Below are positions 26,859 to 35,431 of a DNA stretch of 64,000 nt, piece by piece. The stretch covers positions 186,001 to 250,000 of the forward strand of contig NZ_CP025014.1 in the NCBI RefSeq assembly GCF_002953715.1. The letters are read 5' to 3'. The number at the start of each line of letters is the position of its first letter. The stretch's first letter is position 1. Made by a program: the position numbers and the translations under genes. The notes beneath the pieces were generated by a model. The model made no database searches and was not told the DNA's origin. It saw nothing but the letters and a program-made list of their open reading frames with translations. The stretch comes from Rhizobium leguminosarum (lineage in GTDB: Bacteria; Pseudomonadota; Alphaproteobacteria; Rhizobiales; Rhizobiaceae).

Positions 26859-27068
26859 CGGATCCTCCCGTTTATATATCAGAATTTTTGTTTTCTTGCC
26901 TCTAACTTGATATCAGGAATGTCGTTCTGTCAACCGAGTTGCGTTTTTAATCATACTAATGTGGATTGTGGGAAAAATTGTTTTGTTCCAGTTGCTTGAC
27001 GCATTTTATCGGTCATCAAAACTGGAAAGAAGCGTGATATTTAAATCAAGATTTCCGATTTTGATTTT
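26859..27068 (-). promoter_or_regulatory. AT-rich leader between regulator and abfA
   Basis: This 210-base stretch is much richer in A+T than its flanks and probably carries the abfA operon promoter. At its regulator-side end AAATCAA (27043-27049) and TTGATTT (27061-27067) form an inverted repeat around ATTTCCGAT, the same half-site found in the operator upstream of the regulator gene. It may be a terminator stem, an operator, or both. Confidence 0.45.
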
Positions 27069-27995
27069 TCAGACATGTAGCCGCATGATGATATCGCGTC
27101 CGTGATTTCCGAAGCCGCGGCCGAAAATATTGACGCCACCGGTATGGCCGGCATTCTCCGCGATGCCGACACGAAGCCGGATGGAGGAATGCTGCGTAAG
27201 CGCGAGGTCGCTGAGCGTGACATTCGAGGCGGCGACACCGTCGATGAAGGTTCCGCGCGTGGAGATGCGCCAAGTCTTCATCATACCATATTGCGAGCCT
27301 TCGAGCTTCCACCATGCCGGCGTGAAGGCGCCGCGCTTGTCGCCATAGTCGCCGGGCGACGTCCAGGTTCCGATCGCCATTCCATTGACCCAGAGGGTTA
27401 TATCAGACGGCCAGTCGGGATTGGTGCCGGGCACTTCCGACGACAGCTCCAGCGAAAACTCGATGGCGCGGATATCCTTGTTCAACACCTTGGCGTTGTT
27501 GGGGAATTTATATTCCACATAGCCTCTACCGAACCAGACGAGCCCGGCCTGCATGCGCTGCGGATCGAGGAAATAGTCGGGCACATCGAGCGGGCCGATG
27601 ACGCTCTCGGTGGAGCAAAGACCGCACGGCGCATGGACGTCACAACTGGTGTAGAGCCCGACCGGCATCTCGACTTCGATAATATTGTTGGCCCTTTGGG
27701 CGGCACTTTCCTCAAAGCTGATCAGAATTTCGCTGTAGATCGCAGAGCAGATCTTCTGGTTTCCCTTGCGGGCCTTCGTCAGTTGGGAATCCACCAGCCG
27801 GGCGTCTTCCAGGATCTGGATCCCGGTGGCGACGGTGGATTGGGGCAGGGAAAGGGCACGCGCGATATCGTTGATATTCATCGGTCCTTTGGCGCAAAGC
27901 AGCTTGAGCATCTCCAGCCGCGCCGGCGCCGAAAGCGCGCGTATCGCATCATTATTCTCGCCGGCGGCGATCGTTAAAAACGAGCGTTCCATCAT
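27069..27995 (-). CDS. ArsR-like HTH regulator with large C-terminal ligand domain
   Basis: A 308-residue transcription factor. Residues about 15-90 form a winged helix of ArsR type (IRALSAPARLEMLKLLCAKG, then ARALSLPQSTVATGIQILE). The 200-residue C-terminal part is beta-rich and contains a CDVHAPCGLCS cluster and WSPG/NGM-like sugar-binding-looking loops (LWVNGMAIGTWTSPGDYGDKR). That is far longer than plain ArsR proteins and probably senses a sugar signal. It is upstream of and co-oriented with the arabinoside operon, and its own promoter has two interleaved palindromes. Confidence 0.8.
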   Translation of the reverse strand: MMERSFLTIAAGENNDAIRALSAPARLEMLKLLCAKGPMNINDIARALSLPQSTVATGIQILEDARLVDSQLTKARKGNQKICSAIYSEILISFEESAAQRANNIIEVEMPVGLYTSCDVHAPCGLCSTESVIGPLDVPDYFLDPQRMQAGLVWFGRGYVEYKFPNNAKVLNKDIRAIEFSLELSSEVPGTNPDWPSDITLWVNGMAIGTWTSPGDYGDKRGAFTPAWWKLEGSQYGMMKTWRISTRGTFIDGVAASNVTLSDLALTQHSSIRLRVGIAENAGHTGGVNIFGRGFGNHGRDIIMRLHV

Positions 27996-28004
27996 TCCCC
28001 CACC

Positions 28005-28045
28005 ATTTCCGATGAAATGATGTATATCGGAAATTATGATACATC
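28005..28045. promoter_or_regulatory. Two interleaved palindromes upstream of the HTH regulator
   Basis: ATTTCCGAT (28005-28013) pairs with ATCGGAAAT (28026-28034). GATGTAT (28019-28025) pairs with ATACATC (28039-28045). Both are perfect. They start ten bases upstream of the regulator start codon and overlap each other, which suits autoregulation by a dimer. Confidence 0.55.
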
Positions 28046-28129
28046 AAGTGGGAATGCTTCGACGGGTTTGATTGTTATTGTTGAGAAAGACGTCATTGGT
28101 CCTGGGTATTTCTTAAAATTCCAGGCGTC

Positions 28130-29407
28130 CTAATGCCCAGTCGCCTCAGGCTGCAGGTCCGCATCGGTCAGGGTTCCGAGAAAGGCGACGATGTCGTCGA
28201 TCTCGGGATCGGTGAGGGCGGGCTTGTCGCCGAAGGGCGGATCCTGGTTGAGATTATCCCAATAGGCTTGTGGCAGGTCGTCATATTTCCGAACCGTGCC
28301 ATCTGAATTTTTCGGATACCAACGGCCGGGATCGCTGTCGCGCGTCGCATAGAAGGAGACGACGTCGCGCAGCGAGTGGAAATAGCCGTTGTGGAAGAAG
28401 CTCTGCTTCAGTGCGACATTGCGCAGCGTCGGGGTGCGGAACAGACCGCAATATTCGCTGCGTCCGGCAAAATCGGTGCGCTGAGGGCCGCAAAGGCCGA
28501 GATCATGATAGTTCGGATCGTTGTTGGCCGGGATCGCCATGTTGCGCGGTGCGGCGAGCCCGAGGAAGCCGAAATCGGAAAATTGCGGCGGCTCGCCGTC
28601 ATTGGCGGGTTCGCTCAGATGACAGCTCGAACAGTTGCCCTTGGCCGGATCCTCGAACAGCTGTCGTCCGCGCAGCTCCTGCGCCGTCAGCGTTGCCTTG
28701 CCGGCGAGAAAGGCGTCGTAGCGGCTGGAATAGGGATAGAAATCCGGGCCGCTCTGTTCGAAGGTGGCAAGCGCCTCGGCGGCGGCATCGAAGGCATCCT
28801 CAGGATTGTCGAACACCGTCTCGCCGAATGCCGCCTTGATGTCGTCGGCATAGGCGGCCTTTCGCAGCTTCGCCACCACCACGGCCGCATCCTTGTTGCC
28901 CATCTCGAAGGGCGAGAGCAGCGGGATTTTTGCCTGATCGGCGCCGTGATCGACCCGGCCGTCCCAGGTCAGGCCACCCGTCGGGCCATTGTCGACGCTC
29001 TCGTCGCCCTCGTCCTCGGAATCGTAATAATGCTCGGTGAAGGATGGCACGGCCTGCAGGTAGCGCAGTGTCGGCACGGCACGCAGCCCCGGCTGGTCCA
29101 TATGCTGGCCGCCCATTTCGACCGGCGTCGCCGATGCCGGGCCGAAGGCGTGAGCCGGATCATGGCAGGACGCGCAGGCCTGGAGGCCCGAGGCCGACAG
29201 GGAGGGATCTGAGAATATCTTGCGGCCAAGTGCGGTGAGCGTTTCGGCCCGGGCGAAGGCCTCAGCGCGCGACATCGGTCCGGGATGAACGCCGGCGGCG
29301 GTCGCCGCGCTGCTTTGCCGCAGGGGAAGAATGGCAAGACCAAGCGCCACGGCACCCATGCTGACGGCCAGGCCGGAGCGCACAAGCCAGATGATCTTCG
29401 TCGTCAT
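28130..29407 (-). CDS. Di-haem cytochrome c peroxidase
   Basis: A 425-residue periplasmic protein. A signal peptide is followed by two haem c motifs, CASCH (about residue 79) and CSSCH (about 259). The order of the rest (GRKIFSDPSLSASG, SLRDVVSFYATRD near the C-terminus) is that of the bacterial CCP/MauG family, though the protein is longer than the usual 330 residues. It should reduce hydrogen peroxide with electrons from a c-type cytochrome. It is divergent from the secreted phosphatase gene, a pairing also seen in other proteobacteria as far as I recall. Confidence 0.9.
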   Translation of the reverse strand: MTTKIIWLVRSGLAVSMGAVALGLAILPLRQSSAATAAGVHPGPMSRAEAFARAETLTALGRKIFSDPSLSASGLQACASCHDPAHAFGPASATPVEMGGQHMDQPGLRAVPTLRYLQAVPSFTEHYYDSEDEGDESVDNGPTGGLTWDGRVDHGADQAKIPLLSPFEMGNKDAAVVVAKLRKAAYADDIKAAFGETVFDNPEDAFDAAAEALATFEQSGPDFYPYSSRYDAFLAGKATLTAQELRGRQLFEDPAKGNCSSCHLSEPANDGEPPQFSDFGFLGLAAPRNMAIPANNDPNYHDLGLCGPQRTDFAGRSEYCGLFRTPTLRNVALKQSFFHNGYFHSLRDVVSFYATRDSDPGRWYPKNSDGTVRKYDDLPQAYWDNLNQDPPFGDKPALTDPEIDDIVAFLGTLTDADLQPEATGH

Positions 29408-29605
29408 GATAAGGATTCCAATAAGTTAGTACTGGTTTCCTCCATGATCGAACCTCGCTGCAACAAATTGATGACGGCTATCCTCCTGCGGCATCACGGC
29501 AACCCCTGATGTCACAAAGTTGATAGACGGCCGGAATAGCGTCGACGTGCCCCCGAGCGTTCTCCGCTCCCTCTAGCCAACGCCCCCTAGCCATGAGGTA
29601 CCCCC

Positions 29606-31144
29606 GTGAAAAGACTGAAACTCCTCCATTCGATCTGTCTCGCCGGATCGGCCATCGTGCCGTTTGCGGTGGCAGCCCATGCGGCGCCGGCCGGTTACGA
29701 CAAGATCGACAATGTCGTCGTCATCTATGCCGAAAACCGCAGCTTCGATAATCTCTATGGCAGCTTTCCCGGCGCCGATGGGCTCTTGAACGCGACCGCC
29801 GATCGCGCCCGCCAGCTCGACCGCGACGGCCAGCCGCTGTCCGAACTGCCGCCGGCCTGGGGCGGCCTTACCGCCAAGGGCGTGACGCCTGCCGTCACCG
29901 AGGCGCAGTCGGCCCATCTCGCCAACGCCACCTTCGCGATCGACGATCCGAAGGGCTTCGCAGAGGCGCCTTCGGTCATCACCCGCGACCTCTGGCATCG
30001 CTTCTACCAGGAGCAGATGCAGATCGACGGCGGCAAGAACGACAAGTTCGTCGCCTGGGCCGATTCTGGCAGCCTGGTCATGGGCCATTACGATGGCTCC
30101 ATCCTGCCGATGTGGCAGGTCGCCAAGAAATACGTCATGGCCGACAACTTCTTCCAGGGCGCCTTTGGCGGTTCCTTCCTCAACCATTTCGCGTTGATCT
30201 GCGCCTGCGCGCCCTATTATCCGGATGCCGACAAGAGCCCGGCCAAGCCCACGATCGCCAAGGTGGATGCGGACGGCACGTCGCTGACCGTGGCGGAGAA
30301 TGCCCCGAAGTCGGCGCTGGAGGGCGCACCGAAATTCGTCTCCGACGGCACGCTGACCCCCGACTTCTACGCCGTCAACACCATGCAGCCGCCCTACCAG
30401 CCGAGCGCCAATCCGCCGGCCAAGGACGGCGATGCGGCCTATGCCGATCCCTCCGCCGCTACGACGCTGCCGCCGCAGCATGAAATCACCATCGGCGACC
30501 TGCTGTCGCTGAAGGGCATCAGCTGGGCCTGGTATAGCGGTGCCTGGCAGGCAGCCCTTGATGGCAAGAATGCCACCCCGGTGCCGAACTTTCAGTTCCA
30601 TCACCAGCCGTTCAACTATTTCGCCAATTTCGCGCCTGGCACCCCGGCGCGTGCGGATCATCTGAAGGATGGCGGCCTTGGCGGCGAAGCCTTCCTCAAG
30701 GATATCGACGACGGCAAGCTGCCGGCAGTTTCCTTCTACAAGCCGCAGGGCAACCTCAACGAACATGGCGGTTATGCCGATGTTTCGAGCGGCGACCAGC
30801 ATCTTGCCGATATCGTTTCCCACCTCGAGAAGAGCCCGCAATGGGGCCATATGCTCGTGATCGTCACCTATGACGAGAATGGCGGCTTCTGGGATCATGT
30901 CGCGCCGCCGAAGGCCGACCGCTGGGGTCCGGGCAACCGTATTCCGGCCTTCATCATCTCGCCCTTCGCCAAGGGCGGCATGGTCGATCATACCCAGTAC
31001 GACACGACGTCGATCATCCGCTTCATCACCGCGCGCTACGATCTGCCGGTATTGCCCGGCATCCTCGCCCGCGACAAGGCGCTGCGCAATAACGACCGGC
31101 CGCCAATGGGTGACCTCACAGCCGCGCTCGACCTGACGCATTGA
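29606..31144 (+). CDS. Secreted acid phosphatase / phospholipase C-like phosphoesterase
   Basis: A 512-residue exported enzyme starting at a GTG with GAGGT upstream. The signal peptide ends near AAHA. The mature N-terminus has IDNVVVIYAENRSFDNLYGSFPG, the metal-binding start of the phosphoesterase (AcpA/PLC) family. The late motif VTYDENGGFWDHVAPP supplies the other metal ligands. It likely releases phosphate from organic esters in the periplasm or outside. A strong hairpin terminator follows. Confidence 0.9.
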   Translation: MKRLKLLHSICLAGSAIVPFAVAAHAAPAGYDKIDNVVVIYAENRSFDNLYGSFPGADGLLNATADRARQLDRDGQPLSELPPAWGGLTAKGVTPAVTEAQSAHLANATFAIDDPKGFAEAPSVITRDLWHRFYQEQMQIDGGKNDKFVAWADSGSLVMGHYDGSILPMWQVAKKYVMADNFFQGAFGGSFLNHFALICACAPYYPDADKSPAKPTIAKVDADGTSLTVAENAPKSALEGAPKFVSDGTLTPDFYAVNTMQPPYQPSANPPAKDGDAAYADPSAATTLPPQHEITIGDLLSLKGISWAWYSGAWQAALDGKNATPVPNFQFHHQPFNYFANFAPGTPARADHLKDGGLGGEAFLKDIDDGKLPAVSFYKPQGNLNEHGGYADVSSGDQHLADIVSHLEKSPQWGHMLVIVTYDENGGFWDHVAPPKADRWGPGNRIPAFIISPFAKGGMVDHTQYDTTSIIRFITARYDLPVLPGILARDKALRNNDRPPMGDLTAALDLTH

Positions 31145-31152
31145 CCGATCAC

Positions 31153-31182
31153 GAGCGGCCCCGGCGCTGAGCGGGGCCGCTC
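31153..31182. terminator. Hairpin terminator between phosphatase and pcaR
   Basis: Perfect 10-base stem GAGCGGCCCC / GGGGCCGCTC with a ten-base loop. It lies between convergent genes and probably serves both, with CTAATTTTGTTG following on the plus strand. Confidence 0.8.
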
Positions 31183-31198
31183 TGTCCTAATTTTGTTG

Positions 31199-31957
31199 TC
31201 ATCGCCGCAGCAACGGCCGCAACGCCGCCTGCGTTTCCTTCAGCAGCGGCAGATAGCGTTCCTTCATCTCCGCCGCGGGCACGAGGGCGGCCGGCGCGCC
31301 GATATTGATCGCCGCGACCGTTTCGCCGCGGTCGTTGTCGATGGGCACGGCAATGGAGCAGAGGCCGATCTCCAGCTCCTGATCGATGATGGCGTAACCC
31401 TCGGCGCGGACCCGGCGGAATTCGGCGATCAACTCGTCCGAATCAGTCTTCGTATTCGGCGTGTTTTGCTTCAGCTCGCTGCGGGCGAGGATGGCGCGCG
31501 CCTCGCTCTCTGGAAGGGGTGCAAGCAGTACGCGGCCCATCGAGGCACAGTAGGCGGGCAAGCGGCTGCCGGGCGTGAGGTTGATCGACATGACGCGGCG
31601 CTGCGAGGCGCGGGCGATATAGACGATGTCGGTGCCGTCGAGCACCGAAGCCGAGGCGCTCTGGCCGGCCTTTTCCGAAAGATGATCGAGATGCGGCTGC
31701 AAGAGCGCCGGCAGCGGCGTCGCCGAGAGATAGGCATGACCAAGACGCAGGATCTTCGGCGTCAGCGTGAAGAACTTGCCGTCATAATCGGCATAACCGA
31801 GCTCGGCGAGCGTCAGCAATGAGCGTCGCACGGTGGCGCGGTCAAGCTCCGTCAGCTTGGCGGCCTCGGCGATCGAAAGCCGCTGCCGCGTTTCGCCGAA
31901 AGCTTCGATGACCTTCAGGCCGCGGGCGAAGCCGCTGACGAAATCCGTTTCGCGCAT
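31199..31957 (-). CDS. pcaR: IclR-family regulator PcaR
   Basis: A 252-residue regulator. The ATG at 31957 has GGAG eight bases upstream and is preferred to a TTG five codons earlier. The N-terminal winged helix has the IclR pattern (GLKVIEAFGETRQRLSIAEAA, then DRATVRRSLLTLAELGY). The C-terminal effector domain has LPAYCASMGRVLLA. Length and sequence match PcaR/PobR-type activators of beta-ketoadipate genes. It is divergent from pcaIJF and shares a 17-base inverted repeat with them. Beta-ketoadipate is the usual inducer in this group. Confidence 0.88.
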   Translation of the reverse strand: MRETDFVSGFARGLKVIEAFGETRQRLSIAEAAKLTELDRATVRRSLLTLAELGYADYDGKFFTLTPKILRLGHAYLSATPLPALLQPHLDHLSEKAGQSASASVLDGTDIVYIARASQRRVMSINLTPGSRLPAYCASMGRVLLAPLPESEARAILARSELKQNTPNTKTDSDELIAEFRRVRAEGYAIIDQELEIGLCSIAVPIDNDRGETVAAINIGAPAALVPAAEMKERYLPLLKETQAALRPLLRR

Positions 31958-31980
31958 GGGTTGAGTCTCCAATCAATTTG

Positions 31981-32029
31981 GTTATTTTGTGCGATATATG
32001 AACAAATGTCAAATATCGCACAAAATAAC
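31981..32029. promoter_or_regulatory. Perfect 17-bp inverted repeat in the pcaR-pcaI intergenic region
   Basis: GTTATTTTGTGCGATAT (31981-31997) is repeated in reverse complement at 32013-32029 with 15 bases between. It lies 24 bases from the pcaR start and 88 bases from pcaI. This is very probably the PcaR binding site for both promoters. Confidence 0.7.
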
Positions 32030-32116
32030 TTGTCGTCCGGCCCGCTGCGCCTTATGCCTGACGCTGGAGGACGGGAGGTTCAGTTTCCCGACCGCATAGC
32101 CAAGGAGAGATCCCGC

Positions 32117-32824
32117 ATGGACAAGACAGTCGGGAGCGCGGCGGAAGCCGTCTCTGAGATCGGAGATGGCGCGACCGTCATGATCGGTGGTTTTGGTGGC
32201 TCGGGCGCGCCGATCGAGCTCATTCATGCCTTGATCGACAAGGGCTCAAAGAACCTCACCGTGATCAACAACAATGCCGGCAACGGGCGCATCGGTATCG
32301 CCGCGATGATCGATGCCGGCATGGTCAGAAAGATGATCTGCTCATTCCCGCGTTCGTCGGATCCGCGTGCCTTCACGGATAAATATCTAGCCGGCGAAAT
32401 CGAGCTCGAGCTGGTGCCGCAGGGAACGCTGGCCGAGCGCATCCGTGCCGGCGGGGCCGGCATTCCGGCTTTCTATACGCCGACGGCCTACGGTACCGAA
32501 CTGGCCAACGGCAAGGTCATCGCCGAATTCGATGGCCGCCATTACGTGCAGGAGCGCTGGCTGAAGGCCGACTTCGCGATCGTGAAGGCCGAGATCGGCG
32601 ATATCCAGGGCAATCTCACCTACAACAAGGCCGGCCGCAACTTCAATCCGCTGATGTGCATGGCGGCGGCGAAGACCATCGTCCAGGTCTCATCCATCGT
32701 GCCGGCCGGCGGCATCGATCCCGAGCATGTGGTGACCCCAGGCATCTTCGTCGACCGCGTCGTCGCCATCCCCAATCCCCAGCAGGAAGAAGAGCTCATT
32801 CGAGCCGGAGTGGCCTACGTATGA
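32117..32824 (+). CDS. pcaI: 3-oxoadipate CoA-transferase subunit A
   Basis: A 235-residue subunit. The ATG follows AAGGAGAGA; the frame is open further upstream through the operator. The sequence has the CoA-transferase A pattern: DGATVMIGGFGGSGAPIELI near the N-terminus and the acidic CoA-binding region. With PcaJ it moves CoA from succinyl-CoA to beta-ketoadipate, the next-to-last step in aromatic ring catabolism. Its stop overlaps the pcaJ start as ATGA. Confidence 0.95.
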   Translation: MDKTVGSAAEAVSEIGDGATVMIGGFGGSGAPIELIHALIDKGSKNLTVINNNAGNGRIGIAAMIDAGMVRKMICSFPRSSDPRAFTDKYLAGEIELELVPQGTLAERIRAGGAGIPAFYTPTAYGTELANGKVIAEFDGRHYVQERWLKADFAIVKAEIGDIQGNLTYNKAGRNFNPLMCMAAAKTIVQVSSIVPAGGIDPEHVVTPGIFVDRVVAIPNPQQEEELIRAGVAYV

Positions 32825-33525
32825 CGATCGATATCAGCCCCATCAACACTCGGGAAGACATCAAGCTTTCCAATGCGCAGATCGCCTGGCGCGCCGCGCA
32901 GGACATTGCCGATGGCGCCTATGTCAACCTCGGTATCGGCTTTCCCGAAATGGTCGCCCGCTATCAGCCGCCCGGCCGTCAGGCGATTTTTCACACGGAA
33001 AACGGCATCCTGAACTTCGGCGAGCCGCCGGCGGCAGGCGAGGAAGACTGGGACCTGATCAATGCCGGCAAGAAGGCGGTGACGCTGAAGCCGGGTGCTG
33101 CCTTCTTCCATCACGCCGACAGCTTCGCCATGGTGCGCGGCGGCCATCTCGACGTTGCGATCCTCGGTGCCTATCAGGTCGCGCAGAATGGTGACCTCGC
33201 CAACTGGCGGGTCGGCAGCAAAGGCGTGCCGGCCGTCGGCGGCGCCATGGACCTGGTGCACGGCGCCAAGCAGGTCTGCGTCATTACCGAGCACGTCACC
33301 AAGACAGGCGAACCGAAGCTGGTGGAGAAATGCACCTTCCCGCTGACCGGCGTCGGCTGCATCACCCGCATCTATACCAGCCATGCCGTCGTCGACATCG
33401 TAAAGGGACGCTTCGTCCTGCGCGAGAAGCTTGCCGCGATGTCGCAAGAGGAATTGCAGGCCATGACCGGTGCGCCGCTGCACGTCGAGGGGCCGGTCGG
33501 TGACCTCGTCGTCCCGAAACTCTGA
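32821..33525 (+). CDS. pcaJ: 3-oxoadipate CoA-transferase subunit B
   Basis: A 234-residue subunit whose ATG overlaps the pcaI stop. It contains GAYVNLGIGFPEMV and the active-site glutamate in HTENGILNFG (about residue 60), which forms the glutamyl-CoA intermediate. It works as a heteromer with PcaI. The next gene, pcaF, begins 9 bases after its stop. Confidence 0.95.
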   Translation: MTIDISPINTREDIKLSNAQIAWRAAQDIADGAYVNLGIGFPEMVARYQPPGRQAIFHTENGILNFGEPPAAGEEDWDLINAGKKAVTLKPGAAFFHHADSFAMVRGGHLDVAILGAYQVAQNGDLANWRVGSKGVPAVGGAMDLVHGAKQVCVITEHVTKTGEPKLVEKCTFPLTGVGCITRIYTSHAVVDIVKGRFVLREKLAAMSQEELQAMTGAPLHVEGPVGDLVVPKL

Positions 33526-33534
33526 GGAAAAGCC

Positions 33535-34740
33535 ATGACCGAAGCCTTTATCTGCGACTATGTCAGAACGCCGATCGGCCGCTTCGCCGGCTCGCTGTCC
33601 CAGGTGCGGGCCGACGATCTCGGTGCGATCCCGCTAAAAGCGCTGATTCAACGCAACGGCGCCGTCGATTGGGAGGCTGTCGATGACGTTATCTTCGGCT
33701 GCGCCAACCAGGCGGGCGAAGACAACCGGAATGTCGCGCGCATGTCTGCCCTGCTCGCCGGCCTGCCGATCGCGGTACCCGGCACGACGATCAACCGGCT
33801 CTGCGGCTCCGGCATGGATGCGGTAATCACGGCAGCGCGCGCCATCCGTTCCGGCGAGGCCGAGCTGATGATCGCCGGCGGCGTCGAGAGCATGTCGCGC
33901 GCGCCCTTCGTCATGCCGAAGGCCGAGACGGCCTTTTCACGGGCGGCGGAAATTCACGACACCACGATCGGCTGGCGCTTCGTCAACCCGCTGATGAAGA
34001 AGCAATATGGCGTCGATTCCATGCCGGAGACCGGCGAGAACGTCGCCGAGGACTATCATGTCAGCCGCGAAGACCAGGATGCCTTCGCGGTGCGAAGCCA
34101 GGCAAAGGCCGCTGCCGCCCAGGCAAACGGACGGCTGGCGAAGGAAATCACCCCGGTGACCATCCCGCAGCGCAAGGGCGATCCTGTCGTCGTCGACAAG
34201 GACGAACATCCGCGTGCGACGACGATCGAAACGCTGGCCAAACTCGCCACACCTTTCAAGAAGGAAGGCGGCACGGTGACGGCAGGCAATGCCTCCGGCG
34301 TCAATGATGGGGCGGCGGCGCTGATCGTCGCTTCCGAAGCGGCGGCGCGGAAATACGGCCTGACGCCGATCGCGCGCATCCTCGGTGGCGCGGCTGCCGC
34401 CGTTCCGCCAAGGGTGATGGGTGTCGGGCCGATCCCGGCCTCGCGCAAGCTGATGACACGGCTCGGCATGACCGCGGAGCAGTTCGACGTGATCGAACTC
34501 AACGAGGCTTTTGCCAGCCAGGGGCTGGCGGTGCTGCGCGCGCTCGGGATTGCCGACGATGACGCGCGCGTAAACCGCAACGGAGGCGCCATCGCGCTCG
34601 GCCATCCGCTTGGCATGTCGGGCGCACGCATCACCGGCACGGCAGCACTCGAGCTTCTGGAGACCGGCGGAAAATACTCGCTGTCGACCATGTGCATCGG
34701 CGTCGGGCAGGGGATTGCGATAGCACTTGAAAGGGTTTGA
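33535..34740 (+). CDS. pcaF: 3-oxoadipyl-CoA thiolase
   Basis: A 401-residue thiolase. The nucleophile Cys is in NRLCGSGMD (about 90), and the His and second Cys are in GGAIALGHPLG (about 357) and CIGVGQG (about 386). Following CoA-transferase genes it fits the last step, splitting 3-oxoadipyl-CoA into succinyl-CoA and acetyl-CoA. The upstream ring-cleavage genes (pcaDCHGB) are not in this window. Confidence 0.95.
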   Translation: MTEAFICDYVRTPIGRFAGSLSQVRADDLGAIPLKALIQRNGAVDWEAVDDVIFGCANQAGEDNRNVARMSALLAGLPIAVPGTTINRLCGSGMDAVITAARAIRSGEAELMIAGGVESMSRAPFVMPKAETAFSRAAEIHDTTIGWRFVNPLMKKQYGVDSMPETGENVAEDYHVSREDQDAFAVRSQAKAAAAQANGRLAKEITPVTIPQRKGDPVVVDKDEHPRATTIETLAKLATPFKKEGGTVTAGNASGVNDGAAALIVASEAAARKYGLTPIARILGGAAAAVPPRVMGVGPIPASRKLMTRLGMTAEQFDVIELNEAFASQGLAVLRALGIADDDARVNRNGGAIALGHPLGMSGARITGTAALELLETGGKYSLSTMCIGVGQGIAIALERV

Positions 34741-34816
34741 GGCCGAGACGCTTCCAGCTTTTGCCGAAGGTTGCAGACCCGTTGCGCGGGGCGCCCGGTT
34801 TCGTTAGAGATCGGCC

Positions 34817-35299
34817 ATGCTGATCCGACCCGCAGACAAGAACGATCGAAGCGCGATCTGGAGGATCATCGGTCCGACGATCCGCGCCGGCGAAACCTAT
34901 GCGCTCGATCGCGATCTGAGCGAAGCCGATGCGCTGGCCTACTGGATGGGACCGGAGCGCGAGACCTTCGTCGCCGAAGAGGAGGGCGCGGTCCTCGGCA
35001 CCTATTACATCAAGGCCAACCAGGCAGGCGGCGGCCGGCATGTGTGCAACTGCGGCTACATGACCGACGCTGCCGCCAGCGGCCGTGGCGTCGCCAGGCT
35101 GATGCATGAGCATTCCCTGGAGCATGCCCGCTTGCTGGGCTTTCGCGCCATGCAGTTCAATTTCGTCGTCAGCAGCAATGAACGCGCGGTTGGGCTGTGG
35201 CAATCTCTCGGCTTCGATGTCGTCGGCCGGCTGCCTGGCGTCTTCCTTCATCCCAAGCAGGGCTATGTCGACGCATTGGTGATGTTTCGTACCCTCTAA
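34817..35299 (+). CDS. GNAT-family N-acetyltransferase
   Basis: A 160-residue acetyltransferase starting MLIRPADKNDRSAIW. The acetyl-CoA loop is in CNCGYMTDAAASGRGVARLM (about residues 75-94), and SNERAVGLWQSLGFDVVGRLP is the usual C-terminal GNAT segment. The acceptor is unknown. It is 76 bases after pcaF and may be co-transcribed. Confidence 0.88.
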   Translation: MLIRPADKNDRSAIWRIIGPTIRAGETYALDRDLSEADALAYWMGPERETFVAEEEGAVLGTYYIKANQAGGGRHVCNCGYMTDAAASGRGVARLMHEHSLEHARLLGFRAMQFNFVVSSNERAVGLWQSLGFDVVGRLPGVFLHPKQGYVDALVMFRTL

Positions 35300-35431
35300 G
35301 TGCGAAGAAAAAAGATGTGAGTGCGCTGTCGAATTCGCAGCGGTTCAAACGTCTTTGGATTGCAGGCGCAAAATGTGGCAGGCTTGCCGCATGCGTCGCG
35401 ATCACTCTGTCGGCATGGAGGTTATGAAGCC

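Noticed and set aside
29573..31141. A 522-codon open frame on the minus strand
   Set aside because: It is the mirror of the phosphatase gene; long antisense frames arise from the GC-rich codon bias. The plus frame has a signal peptide and family motifs.
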